Assembly (NCBI GenBank): GCA_001051155.2
Contig: JYIP02000005.1
Coordinates: 744,001-808,000, forward strand
Length of the DNA: 64,000 nucleotides
From: Chrysoporthe austroafricana
Lineage: Eukaryota; Ascomycota; Sordariomycetes; Diaporthales; Cryphonectriaceae
Direction: 5' to 3'
Position numbers and translations under genes: made by a program. This document shows positions 43,545-55,296 of this stretch, in pieces; positions within the stretch are counted from its first letter, which is position 1; each line of letters opens with the position of its first letter. A model generated the notes under the pieces. It did no database searches. It was not told the DNA's origin and worked only from the letters and a program-made list of their open reading frames with translations.

Positions 43545-44757
43545 ATGAGTCGACTCAAAGCAATCGCACGTTCTATCGTGCTCACCATCATCAACGGCGC
43601 AAAGAAACGCTCGCGCTCACCCATTACCTTCATCCTCACGCTCATCTCCACCGTCTTCTCTCTTTACCAACTGCCTCTGCACAAGCACCGGCCCCAGGTA
43701 TTCCAAGACCTTCGTGAAAAACACTGGAATCTAGAAGAGGATGAGTACGAGTCGTCTTTCAGGCCGCCAAAGGGAGGCAAGCCGGAAGACGTCCTGGCGC
43801 CAATGGGGGACATGGGCTTCTCTGGTTCCGTGAGTACTAATCTCACCTGCTGCTTTTGAATCTGTAGTTGTTGCTCCTAATTGTGACTAATGGCGCCTGT
43901 GCTAGACATTCTTCTCCACCGCAGATCAGAAGTTCCTCGTGAAATCCGTCCCGCGCCACCACGAGCACACCTTCTTTCGCGACGACCTGCTTGACACTTA
44001 TGCCGCACATATTGCTACTCATCCTAAATCCCTCATTGTCCGCATCTGTGATTTTCTCGCTAGCTCTGGATTGGCTCTTGGCCATCAATTAGGCGCGGCC
44101 CCAAGTCATCACATTGTCATGGACAATATCTTATATGGTAACGGCGCGGCGACGAAGGCAGGCAAGCCGGCATGGGAACGATGGGATCTCAAGCCGACGA
44201 GCTACTTCTATCCTGAGCGGGATATCGCAGAAGGCAGGCTCACGAGCGACGCTACGAAGGACCAGCTGGCGGACGAGTTCCACGACAAGATCATTCTGGA
44301 CAAGGAGCAGGCCGACGAGTTCTGGCGGTGCCTGGAGGAAGATACGCGAATGCTAGCACACTACAATGCTGTCGACTACTCTCTCTTTCTGGTCCGGATC
44401 CAGCCGGATGCGCATGCTCAAGAAGTCGCCGACCCATCCTCGTCGACTTCACAGCCACCACCGGATGAGGATATGGTTCCCCGCGAGCCACCTGCCGTAC
44501 CACCGGGACCGCCGTCATGGCGAACAGGCATCCCGAGTGCCGATGGAAAATTTCTATACCGCGCTGCCATACTCGACTTCTTTTGGGCGAAGCATAAAAT
44601 TCAGCCTCGCCTCATGACGTTTCTGATCAATGCATACAACGCTCTAATCCACCACCATGGGCCGATGAGCATCACTACTACACCAGAGGAGTACAGAGAA
44701 CGTTTCCTGAAGTTGTGTCACGAGATAGTAGAAATCAGGAATCAGGTAGCGGAATAA
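43545..44757 (+). CDS. Compact PIP-kinase-like protein, 378 aa, two exons
   Basis: Exons 43545-43829 and 43906-44757 (donor GTGAGT, phase 0). Residues 85-110 read DMGFSGSTFFSTADQKFLVKSVPRHHEHTFF, the nucleotide-binding start of the phosphatidylinositol phosphate kinase fold with its Lys. LIVRICDFL and HHIVMDNILYG follow, then WERWDLKPTSYF, equivalent to the FDLKGS motif, and the DYSLFLVRI strand (family DYSLLVGI). A Pro-rich insert sits before the last helices. PIPKs phosphorylate PI monophosphates at the membrane. The protein is shorter than fungal Mss4/Its3, and the DLKGS motif is changed to DLKPT, so its activity is uncertain. The N-terminus has a hydrophobic segment (SPITFILTLISTVFSLYQL). 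Confidence 0.8.
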
Positions 44758-46934
44758 TTTTAATCGAACTTCTTGCTGCGCGTTAGTATTCTCTCAAGTG
44801 ACTCATGATTCGAACCCTGTGCGAGCTCTGTGTCTAAACAAAAACTAACACTTTTCGCCTTTATTATCACCATACGATGCCGCTTCTATGATGCCTCGTA
44901 CCCTACCTACTTTTTCCTCGACGCGAATTTGCGTTTGCTATAGCTTATCTCTTAAGTCTTTTGTCATTCTACATCAGGTGTCAGAAACCTCTCTCGAAAG
45001 TTGGATGTCGATGTCATGAAGGTGCTTTATTCACTGAAGGCCTGCATCATCGGTGAGGGGTCTCTGTCTATAACGTCTCTACATCATACTGGGTGGCGCC
45101 AGTTAGCTGCCTCTAATGTTCTGGCTTCACTCACGTACCCTTGTATGCTGTTGACCATTTGTCCTCCATATGTCCTCCATGTAGTGTCTGGACTGTAAGA
45201 GCAGATCGTCGAGATGCGGTACTATTTCGAGTGTCAAGTACTCGAGCGACTATATGGTGAGCGCCGAGTTGTGCCCACCCTTGTCCGTTACTAGGAAAGC
45301 CGGCAACCACACCAGCGTCTACTGACGCAAGTGCCAGAGAAGGGTGAGAAGTGGTTAGACGCTAAGAGCCTTCATTGGCGACCGGTATGTCGTCAGGTTT
45401 CAATCTCAAACACTTGGGCTTTTGGCGATGTGACGCCCGTGGTTGAGGAGGAAATTGCTTGTTCGATGGGCTGAGATTATTACCAAGAAGCTCTTTGGCG
45501 GGGATATACCCTCGCGTATGTCATTAGCTGTGCCATGCACGGGCTGCCACTAATCTATCTATATATTTGTCACGATGAGATTGATAATATGCTGTCATGT
45601 ATCGTTCTCCTAGTCGTCCCTTAGAACTCTCGGCTGCTGGCCCTACATCATCAGTAGGAACGGGTGCGAGACCGCTAAGCGGCGAGAAAGCATCACTATT
45701 ACCAATACGGCGGGTCGTTCCTGAGAATTCTGGAGGTGAGAACCTTTGAGCAATGTCAAAGCTGGTTCAGAAGTTGCACGGTATGTCGATCGAGCCGATC
45801 CTCCTTCTGCGGCAGCCGTGTATGCCTGAAGGCCAAGCGCTCCGGCAAGTGGGGCGCCAGCTTTCAAGCTGGCAGCTCTAAGCATGCTAAGGTCAAGAAT
45901 CTGGTTGATTTAAACTCATTAGCTTCGAATTTTCTTATTTGCTGTCCAAGGACGAACTGTTTCCGGATTAAAATATTGCCTGCGAATCTCATATGTAAAC
46001 CTCGAAGATTCCTCTTTGTCTAAGTGAAATAATTACCTGTTTCAGTCCCGATTTGGTAAGTAACAGCCTTGTCATTCTTAGCGTCTGGAAGGATAGCAGA
46101 TACGATTCAGCAAATAACAGCCCCTTCCGTGCGTTGGCCCGACCCCAGCCCGTTTCTAACTTTAATATCACTTTCCACGGACTCCACTACGCACAAAACA
46201 TGGTAAATAGGAAAGGACGGCTGATGGGGACTCATACGACTTTGATGTCAAAATCATCGGGGACTAGGCGGAGTTTATTTCGCCGTAAAGCTTTGCTACT
46301 GCTATGTGAGGCTGACATAGACTTCTTAATATTTCTGAGACTCGGTAGGCATTATGAAGCAGCGCAAGTGGCCAAGAGAGGGTGGCGGAAATGGAGGTTT
46401 GGATGGGTTTCTTTGGGGGTCGTTGATTCTGTAAAGGTGAGGTGGCACGGGCGAAATGAGGGCAAGAATAGTGGACAATTGTCGTATAGGTTTGACCTAA
46501 CCATCTTCTCTGTAGGTAAAACTACTTGATTTTTTCAGTGTCCAACTACATAAGCTGGGCCAGTGCCAGGGGGTAATTCAACTTTTTTTGTGGAGTGGGG
46601 GGAGGCTGCCTGGGTGAGAATGTAGCTACAGAAGTTTAGTTATGATCTCAGCAGGCTCCCAAGAGTGTGTGCCTCTTAAGACAAATGACATTCACATGAC
46701 ATCAAATTGATGTCGCCGAGAGTGGCGTGAGTGGAAAGTATCTCATTGGGCGTGAGAGTTAGTGTCTACACGTCTGTTGACAAGCCCGTGACGTCATCAA
46801 CAACAACACTCGTAACCTGTTTTCCTTGCTATTAAAAGCTTACGACATATCGATTAGGCTTGTCTATTTACGGATTCATGAAAGAGGCTAACCTCAGGTG
46901 TTGAAACTGCGGATATTCGAGTTTGCTTCAAGCC
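44758..46934. other. Gene-poor block, probably with coding relics
   Basis: About 2.2 kb, AT-rich, with no intact gene. Near 45410-45530 one frame reads TWAFGDVTPVVEEEIACSMG and then a stop followed by WRGYTLAYVISCAMHGLP, which looks like a decayed protein-coding piece. A 158-codon frame at 46053-46529 has no recognisable family. Confidence 0.4.
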
Positions 46935-48504
46935 ATGGAGATCAACGTGCCAGGGTTCAACGTGAATGCAGTCCTTCCGGAGCGGACAAAGGGGAAGAAC
47001 GTTGCTGTCCTCTCGCAGCATACCACCAACCACAACGACCCAGGATTTCTCCCAGACGACTTCCCCCGGAACCCACCAAAGCTATACGTGACAGCTGAGA
47101 GTGACGACTTCGATACACTCACCCTTACGGAGTGGCAGGATGAAGGATTCCAGGTGGAGTACGTACCGATGGGCAACGGCGGGGATGACTACGTGAGGAA
47201 GCTGGAGAGGCTCGCAAAGAGGAATCTCGGGCCTTGTGAGACGTTCGGAATTATTGGTCAGTCCTAATGAGATCTCTTTTGTTGTGCTTCCGTGCTGGGG
47301 AGTGTGGGGTTGACGGGCTTGACCAGCATATGGCGACGCTGCCTCGTTCTGCCTCGAGCACTACCATATTCTGGACAACAACGAAGGCATGAAACTGGGG
47401 CTTCTTATAGCCTATTATCCAACCCGAATTCCAGAACCTCAAGGCAGATTTCCGTCAAGTATTCATGTACTCGTCCATCTCGTCGGCAATGAGGTCGGTG
47501 TGATCAAGCACAGCCAAATGATCGGCATCCAGGGGAAGAGACGAGTTGTGAAGCGGAATGTCGACCCGGGCATTGGCGCAGGCAGGATTAACAAGCTGGC
47601 GTATCTAAGCTATACTTACAGCGCAGAGGCCGGCTTTGCGGAACATGACCTCGATGAGTACGAGAAGATCAGTGCGGAGCTTGCCTGGAGCAGGAGCCTT
47701 GCGGTGGCGAGGAAAGCATTTCACCGGTATATCAACATGGAACTAACTCTGGATGAGAACATTCAAAGTATTTCCAATCCGCGCATCCAACACTCTCGAC
47801 GATCAATACTGACAAATGAGCCTATAGGCAAGTTCTTCACCCGGAACACCCACAACGTGATGTCTACCTACACTACGCACAAGACACCGCATGTCACATA
47901 CTTCCCCACTCTCACCGGTGGCGTGGGCGCCGAGGAGCTCGAGCGTTTCTATAGGGACTACTTCCTTAACTCTAACCCGCCATCTACGAGACTAAGTCTG
48001 ATCTCTCGAACTATCGGGGCCGACCGCTTAGTGGACGAGATCCATCTCAATTTCAAGCACACACAAGAGATGCCCTGGATCCTGCCGGGCGTGCCGCCGA
48101 CAGGGAAGCGCGTTGAGGTCCTCGTCGTGAGCGTTGTAACTATTCGAGGAGGGAAGCTCTACAGTGAGCATGTGTACTGGGACCAAGCGAGCGTGTTGGT
48201 ACAGACGGGGCTGCTCGACCCGAAGCTATTGCCGGAGAAGGCGAAGAAATTGGGCATCGAGGAACTGCCTGTTGTTGGCAGGGATGCGGCACGGAGGGTG
48301 CTGCGAGGGATGGAGGATGCGGAAGATGGTGAAGCTGACAATGAGTTGATACCCGGATGGTATGAGGACAAAGAGACTGATGACGGAGGCCTAAATATCG
48401 AGAAGAGCGCACAAGTCTTACAGACTGACAGAAAAGAGACGGACAAGACGGGCACTGATGGGAGTAAGGACACAAATGCCGCTAATCGGAAACAACAGAA
48501 CTAG
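46935..48504 (+). CDS. Dienelactone-hydrolase-like / SnoaL-like two-domain protein, 479 aa
   Basis: Exons 46935-47256, 47327-47767 and 47828-48504; phases match. The ATG at 46935 starts MEINVPGFNVNAVLPERTKG. The first 220 residues resemble an alpha/beta hydrolase of the dienelactone hydrolase type; exon 2 begins YGDAASFCLEHYH and continues GLLIAYYPTRIP and IHVLVHLVGNE. From about residue 255 comes an NTF2/SnoaL-like part with the conserved fungal strings HVTYFPTLTGGVGAEELERFYRDYFL, WILPGVPPTGKRVE and LYSEHVYWDQASVLVQTGLL. A low-complexity acidic/Lys tail ends the protein. Relatives are annotated as carboxymethylenebutenolidases. The usual Cys nucleophile context (GxCxGG) is not evident, so catalysis is unproven. 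Confidence 0.82.
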
Positions 48505-50337
48505 TAGCACATGATCTTGCTTTCAACAAAGCTTTGAAGATTCAAAATATCACCCGATCTCGAGACGTCCAAGAATATGCACCTGATTGGTTCGTAGAGT
48601 TGCGGGTGCAAGCGTGACATCCCCTCCAAGTGTACCAGCCTCGTCTTTTCCCCTGCCGACTGGTCACGAACAAGAAGGACCTTGGCGATGAGCCGGTGGA
48701 CTTCGCGGTAGTTCTGATTGCGCGAACCGAAGACTCGATTTTGGATAAGAGTCTGGGCCTGTAGTGGACACGGTGTGAGCAATGAAAATGATAACCATGG
48801 GGCATGAGGGAGGGCTCGACTAGTAAAAAGACGGCAGTCGAGAGGAATCTTAAGTGACTGAAAGAGCCATTTTGCCATCGCTCTTTGCTTGAAGCGGGGA
48901 AGAGCGTTTCATTGTTCATTATCACTGGATTCTATTTACCAAAATTTGTCTGCCAAGAAAGCCGAGGTAATTACAGCACCAATTAATTAATCCGGGTTGT
49001 CTCCGCAGTCCGTACCCCTCAAAGAAAGGTTCACCGAAGCCATCCGTCAAATAGGGTCCATTTATTTAGCCCGCAATGTTACTATGTTGTCGCGGCTGAC
49101 ACATACCGTCTCTAAGCCAAGTACAGACCCTATTCATAGCTGCTCGGTCCTTCATGATTCTTAGGCATGTCAACTCGGTATACTAAGACTTATAGTCGAT
49201 CGCTATGTTAAGAGCGCTTGTTCAATGTTGAGTTTTCAGCCACTGACGCTCGAAGCATGTCCAAATTGTGGGGGGTATACGCCTTGATCTCTGCGATATT
49301 TGCTGTAAGTATCGCCGTGCAATGGTAATCAGGTGACTTTTGTAGGTAACGTTGCCGGCTCATATCCACGAGCCACAATTATCCGTAGGGATATGGCGGC
49401 CATGGGAGCAAGCGAGGTAGTGTTCTTGGCACTAGCAGTTTTGTCCTCGTGCCGCTGACACGGGGGATCAGATGGACCATCTGCCATGCAGGGCGCTGAC
49501 TTGACCAAAATTGGTGTGGACCCTGAAGATCTATGTCGGTACCTATTCGGAGGCTCAAGCGCCATCTGCATATCAATGTGGCCACGGGGCAGATGCAACA
49601 AGCTGTGGAATCTAGACCCAGCAAGGGAATATTGGAGAGCTCCAAAGACGGCCTCAGACATCATCCAAAGCGTAATTTTGCAAAATTATGTCGCAATCAT
49701 AGCGACCTTGCTAGGCATTCCAACGCCGACCCGATTGCATATCGGTGATTGAAAGGCCGCCTGGGCAGAATTTCGTCCCATAGTGTGGTGTTCTATAGCG
49801 AGGGTCGTCTTAATGCTGACTCGCTGAGCCAGTTTAGGAAGCTCGGCTGTACACAGGACCACAACTTGCCTGAACCGGTACCTTGGATGAATAGACCTTT
49901 CCCACCTGGGTATCGAAGTATGCTTGAAGTAAGCGAAAAGATCGTGCCATCATGATCTCGTTGGCCGGAATCCACCGCACTATTGGCGAAAGATATGAAG
50001 TCCGCCAATATATTGAGTTGAGATGACCCTAGTGATACGCACCTCCAAAGGATCTCATACACGTGCGCACTTCCCGAAGCGAACAAGCATCACATCGCTC
50101 AATCCCTTGCTCACCTGCTTGGTGGTTTGATACATGCAAAGTCGGCATGTCACAAGGGGGAAAAATGCAAAGACCAACTTCGTGATTACAGTAAACCTCG
50201 GAAGTCAGCGCTAGGCCTGCAGAAATGGCACGCTAAGGACGATAACAACCAGTATAAATCAGAATGGGCTGCCCATTCAAACTGTTGGCGTTGTTGAGGT
50301 CCCCTTCGAGGAGGTCAATGACATAGTCGGATCCACC
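48505..50337. other. Spacer with possible decayed gene and chitinase promoter
   Basis: An ATG at 49257 starts a signal-peptide-like stretch (MSKLWGVYALISAIFA) with a GTAAGT donor right after it, but the frame closes about 24 codons into the next possible exon. A later open piece ends in EPVPWMNRPFPPG (49749-49955 frame). They may be remnants of one secreted protein gene. Confidence 0.3.
50253..50259 (+). promoter_or_regulatory. TATA box of the GH18 gene
   Basis: TATAAAT lies 85 nt upstream of the ATG at 50338, at a normal distance. Confidence 0.55.
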
Positions 50338-51450
50338 ATGAGACTTCTGGCCCTGGGCTCCGTCGCAGCCTCCCTGCTGTGCATCTCTTCCGGCGCTCCT
50401 GTTCACGATGTTGCGAAAAGGGCAATCAGCGAGCTTCCACGACTCGTAATATACTTTCAGACAACACACGATAGCAATGGCAACCCTATCTCCATGTTGC
50501 CGCTCATCACCGAGCAGGGAATTGCTTTGACCCATCTCATTGTCTGTTCTTTTCACATCAACGCAGGCGGGGACATACATCTGAACGACTACTCGCCCTA
50601 CGACCCGCATTTTTATACTCTCTGGAATGAGACTGCAATAATGCAGGAAGCCGGAGTCAAAGTCACGGGTATGATTGGCGGTGCCGCAGCTGGCTCATTT
50701 GACACCGATACTCTTGACAGTACCGACAACACGACCTTCGAGTATTATTATGATCAGCTGTACGACGTTATCCAATATTATGGCCTCCAGGGCATGGACC
50801 TTGATGTGGAGCAGTCCATGTCACAAGCCGGAATCACACGACTTGTCGACCGACTCAATGCAGACTTTGGCGACGAATTCATCATCACTCTAGCTCCTGT
50901 AGCCAGTGCCTTGGAAGATAGTGCCAACCTGTCCGGGTTCAACTACGAGACGCTCGCCGGTGCGGCCGTGACCACAACTGGCGTGGAGATGATTAGCTTT
51001 CTCAATACTCAATTTTACAGCGGATTTGGTACGATGGCGAGCCCGGCCGACTTCGAAAATATTGTCTCTCACGGCTGGGATCCAACAGTGATCGTTGCAG
51101 GGCAACTGACCAACCCTGCAAACGGAGGTGGATATACTGCTATTCAGACTTTGAATCAGACCGTCATTGAGCTTGTGGAGACCTACGGGACCATTGGCGG
51201 AATCATGGGCTGGGAATACTTCAACAGCGACCCGGGCGGTACTGCGGCGCCGTGGGAGTGGGCCCAAGACATGACGGCGATCTTAAGACCAAATGACACT
51301 ATTACCCTGGATATCACGAATGAGACTGCATCGACGCTAAATGCGGCATGGAAGGCGAGTGTTATTCAACCCTCGTCCGCGAGTTCCAGTACGGAGCCAC
51401 AACAGTCGGCGCAGGTTAATGTTGATTATTTCGCAATGGTCAACACCTGA
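50338..51450 (+). CDS. Secreted GH18 family protein (chitinase-like), 370 aa
   Basis: Single exon. MRLLALGSVAASLLCISSGAP is a signal peptide. GH18 strand motifs are seen: LVIYFQTTH (beta 1), GVKVTGMIGGAAAGSF (the SxGG region, here GMIGGAA) and QGMDLDVE (151-158), which aligns with DGxDxDxE. The catalytic Glu 158 and Asp 154 and 156 are kept, but the first Asp is Gln and the usual Trp is Val. MGWEYFNSD near 300 matches the late beta-8 Trp motif. Several Asn-glycosylation sites are present. GH18 enzymes cleave chitin or N-glycan chitobiose cores by substrate-assisted catalysis. It lacks a chitin-binding module. Activity on chitin or glycoproteins cannot be separated here. Confidence 0.87.
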   Translation: MRLLALGSVAASLLCISSGAPVHDVAKRAISELPRLVIYFQTTHDSNGNPISMLPLITEQGIALTHLIVCSFHINAGGDIHLNDYSPYDPHFYTLWNETAIMQEAGVKVTGMIGGAAAGSFDTDTLDSTDNTTFEYYYDQLYDVIQYYGLQGMDLDVEQSMSQAGITRLVDRLNADFGDEFIITLAPVASALEDSANLSGFNYETLAGAAVTTTGVEMISFLNTQFYSGFGTMASPADFENIVSHGWDPTVIVAGQLTNPANGGGYTAIQTLNQTVIELVETYGTIGGIMGWEYFNSDPGGTAAPWEWAQDMTAILRPNDTITLDITNETASTLNAAWKASVIQPSSASSSTEPQQSAQVNVDYFAMVNT

Positions 51451-52851
51451 TTAGGAACCTCGCGTTATATCGCGTGAACAAGACACGTGTCGGTTCATTT
51501 GGTGGATACTAGCTCCTAGAGTAATTGCTGATGCGTGTATATACTCCTGGATCTAAGTCTTCGGTGTCTGCAACAGGCAATATATCTTTTTCTTATGCAT
51601 GGATGACTACGAGTTTTGTAAAGTAAAAAGTCACTCATCACCTGACCGCTGTCAATCCTTCTTTAATTATGTTCTGACACGCACATAACAGTTTCCTTTC
51701 TCTTTCCTATCGTGATTCGTTATCCTAGAAGTGACGTCTAGCTATTCTGAGTGATGCCTACTTGACCGCCTTGTGAAAGAGCATATACGTTGATGCGAAT
51801 TAACGATTGAACGCTCACTTCGAACTGTCCAATTGAGGAGTGACTCCATAGAGGCTGCTGAGCACCTGTGCTAGTAGAGCCACATCAATCGCTAAGTCCT
51901 ATAGCCGAGCAATCAGCTTCTCAGACATATATGAAAGTACTTCTACCGAAGTTATGTCAGCACGTACATTTGCGGAGCGCATGCGAGAATATGCACCAAA
52001 ATATCCTGAGTGGAGCACTGTTTCAGGTCAGTGTGGGAAGAGGACAAAGCAGACGAGGCGGTCTCCATAGTGCAGAAGATCATCTGCATTGCCAAGCTTG
52101 CATAAGTTGGGTGTATTGCCGTTTGTGAAATGTGATTTTGAGTTGTGTCATTGCTTTCTGTGAATATGTTTAGAATTTGCCTATTAATTTCACGGGCGAT
52201 TAGGTAGCTATGAGGCTTCCGATCCACTATACCAGACATGCAAATACGCTCGGAACCAGATGCTGTTACTTTTGACAACTGTTGAAATCCTGCAGCGAAT
52301 GTTAGGTGCTCCCGAGATCCTTCGAATGTATAAACATTTGTTTGTTCAACCGTACTAGCTACCTGGCGCTTTAGGCGTACTATGCGGCTAATCAGCCTCC
52401 TGAAGACCAGGTCCGGCTACATCCGCTGATGTCGAGCCGACTCGGATTTCGATTGTTTCGTGTCCTGAATGGGAATGGACGATCGCCGCTGCCAGTCTGT
52501 GGAAGCTTGAATCCACGAATGAGAAAATTGTCCAGCCACGTGGAGAGACAAGGCCCCTGGGATTGTCACAGGGGAAATGAGAGGGGCTCTAGATCGGGAA
52601 TGCCGGAGAAAGCCAACTTCCTTACTTAATAATCATGCTTTCGAACCAGAGGGCAGAGTTGAGAATGTTTCCTTTGGGTTGTTGAAACATAAGTATACGC
52701 ACATTCAGCACCCTGAGGTGACAAGGGAATCCCTGAATGGCCTGTCTCTATTGCTCTCTCTTCTCACGCAGTACTCCTCCGCAGGACGGTCGAATATACC
52801 TGTACATAACATTCGTCTTATTTTATTCTATATCCGCCATCAATCGGAAAT
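51451..52851. other. AT-rich spacer between GH18 and GH28 genes
   Basis: No credible gene. The GH28 leader near 52790-52850 is AT-rich; no strong TATA box is seen. Confidence 0.45.
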
Positions 52852-54069
52852 ATGTTTCTCTCTATAGCCATCATTGCTGCCGGTGCAGCATATGTGAACG
52901 CTATCCCTTCGCCACTCGCCCCGCACCGAGTCGCTGCCGCAGCCGCGTCCTCCTGTACACCGACGGCTGGAGGAAGTAGTTCCACTGACGATGTGGCGGC
53001 TATTGAGTCTGCTATCGCAGATTGTCCCTCGGGAACAATTGTGATTCCGGCCAGCACGACTTACTACATCAACTCGGAGCTCACTTACGATGGTTGCTCT
53101 GGTTGCACGTTTGAGGTTGAAGGAACATTGTTGGTATCGGACGACACGGACTACTGGAATGGCAAGACTGCTATCTTTCTGGCACAAGACATCGATGGAT
53201 TGACTGTCACATCTAAATCGGGCGACGGCGTCTTCGACGGCAACGGCCAGGCGTCGTGGGACCTCTTTGCAGAAGACAGCTCGTACGCGCGCCCGACGTT
53301 GTTCTATGTCGATGGAAGCAGCAATGTCGCCATCTCAAACCTCCTCTTCAAGAATGCGCCGAATGTGTTCCACTCCTCCACTGGTGGTTCCAGCAACGTT
53401 GTGTACACAGACATAACGCTCTCGGCCATCAGCACCAGCGATAATGAGCCGAAGAACACCGATGGCTGGGATATTGGTGAATCGACGTACGTGACTATCA
53501 ACGGCGCCTCAGTCCTAAACGATGACGACTGCGTCGCCTTCAAGCCAGGCGCGAATTACGTCGAGGTTTATGACATCAGCTGCAACGGAAGTCATGGAAT
53601 CAGTGTCGGCAGTCTAGGATCGAGTGCCGGAAAGACAGACACAGTCCAGAACATTTATGTGAGCGGCGCAACCATGATCTCGTCGAGCAAGGCGGCAGGC
53701 CTCAAGTTGTACCCGGGCGGAGACGACTATGGCTCTTCCGTCGTGTCGAACGTGACTTTTGAGAATTTCGTGGTGGACAGCTCAGACTACGCTTTCCAGG
53801 TCCAAAGCTGCTACGGGTCGGACACGGATTACTGCGATGAGTATCCGAGCACAGCTCAGATCACCGACGTAGTCATTAAAGGCTTCTCCGGGACGACGAG
53901 CACAGCATACTCACCCGTTGTCGCTAATATTGACTGTCCCGCCGACGGTACCTGTGGTATTACGATGTCCAACATGTCGGTCGCGGCGCCCAGCGGGACT
54001 ACCGAGTACCTGTGCGCCAATACACCAAGTGATCTCGGTGTGACTTGCATCAGCGGCGCGAGCGGCTAA
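52852..54069 (+). CDS. Secreted GH28 pectinase-like protein, 405 aa
   Basis: Single exon with signal peptide MFLSIAIIAAGAAYVNA. The right-handed beta-helix signatures of GH28 are present in order: NTDGWDI (202-208, catalytic Asp), DDDCVAFKPG (224-233, two catalytic Asp), GSHGISVGSLG (His 248) and GLKLYPG (283-289), where most members have R-I/V-K. GH28 enzymes hydrolyse polygalacturonan, rhamnogalacturonan or xylogalacturonan in plant pectin. The FKPG plus GSLG variants are nearest to exo-polygalacturonase / xylogalacturonan-hydrolase types. The missing Arg of RIK may alter galacturonate binding at subsite +1. N-glycosylation sites are present. It is flanked by GH18 and GH7 genes. Confidence 0.9.
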   Translation: MFLSIAIIAAGAAYVNAIPSPLAPHRVAAAAASSCTPTAGGSSSTDDVAAIESAIADCPSGTIVIPASTTYYINSELTYDGCSGCTFEVEGTLLVSDDTDYWNGKTAIFLAQDIDGLTVTSKSGDGVFDGNGQASWDLFAEDSSYARPTLFYVDGSSNVAISNLLFKNAPNVFHSSTGGSSNVVYTDITLSAISTSDNEPKNTDGWDIGESTYVTINGASVLNDDDCVAFKPGANYVEVYDISCNGSHGISVGSLGSSAGKTDTVQNIYVSGATMISSSKAAGLKLYPGGDDYGSSVVSNVTFENFVVDSSDYAFQVQSCYGSDTDYCDEYPSTAQITDVVIKGFSGTTSTAYSPVVANIDCPADGTCGITMSNMSVAAPSGTTEYLCANTPSDLGVTCISGASG

Positions 54070-55296
54070 GTTTTCATCACTTCTTTGGGCGCTCTTTGAT
54101 CGGTCGGGGGTTCAGTTGGACCCCACACACCTTTTCTTGTACATATCTTACAGATACTTTGAGGTACATAGCAAATCAATTGTATGATTGCATGATGCTC
54201 TGGCGATGTTGTGGGTGTTGATTCGGCGATGAGGGCTAGACGATCACAAGCTCACACCGCTAGAGATTAGCAGGTTGTTGTTTTGAGCAACAGTTTTGTG
54301 AATATCAAGAGCGCGCATGTAGCTACGAGGTGATCATGAAACATATTCACAAGCATGTCAGCAGTGCAAATCCGACGCTTTCGGTGTCCATATCGGGCGT
54401 GATGATCTCATGGCCCCATCATCCGATTCGAGAGGAATAAGGTTTCCAAACCAGCGTGATAGTGGAGAACTGATCTACCTCGTGCAGGATTTGGATCAAG
54501 GTACTCCACACTACAGGGTTGACGCTGTGGCGGAAACATTGCCGCCATGTTTTCACCATTATTATCTCATGCTGCATTCGCTATCCCATGGCTGAGTAAG
54601 ATGATCAATCGAGTTTCTTTGTAGATGGGTCTGTTAACAATGCAGTTCAACCAAGCCCATTCTACGCGTGACGCAGGACGTACCATCAAAAATTACCCTC
54701 TCGGACAAGATGAATGTGACCGCCATCATCACCTGTGTTGGCGTCAGCCCTTCAACCACCGCACCGGAGTTACGTAGAACAATACCCTACTTCCACTAGA
54801 AGAACACGTCGACAAAATATGTATGTGAACAGTGAGATCATTTCAAATCGGGCTTAATCCACCATTGAACCTTGATTTCTTATTGGAGTTATTCAAGTCT
54901 TATCATAGAAAACGCGAGGCTCTGGAAGTTAAAGTCGATTAAATACTTATCTGCTATACCTTCTATTGGTTTGAGCACCTGAAGCAACATTAACACAAAC
55001 TGCATGCGGGATACTGAAACTGAAGAGTGTGATTGTGAGGAAGCGGACGGCACGTTTCACGCTGCAAGCGACAGCTGCTCCTACTGTAGTTTCAGTGGGA
55101 ATAGGAGGCGGCCCACGGCTTCATTGTTTGGAACGGTCTTGTATGATAGTTTATCTGCCATAAGATATGTACAAAGTCTGAGAAATTTGAACGTGATAGA
55201 AACAAAACCTTTGTTTACGTGCACAGCGTACCGGCTGGTCCATGGAGCATATCATTTCACGAAATCGTGATGTGCAACCGACGCGTTGGCAATGTA
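54070..55296. other. Spacer between convergent GH28 and GH7 genes
   Basis: No gene. Both 3' UTRs fall here. The open frames, all under 90 codons, are unsupported. Confidence 0.45.

Noticed and set aside
44800..44830. ATTCGAACCC word like a reverse-strand tRNA T-arm
   Set aside because: The flanking bases do not form a T stem and no matching A box or acceptor stem is seen.
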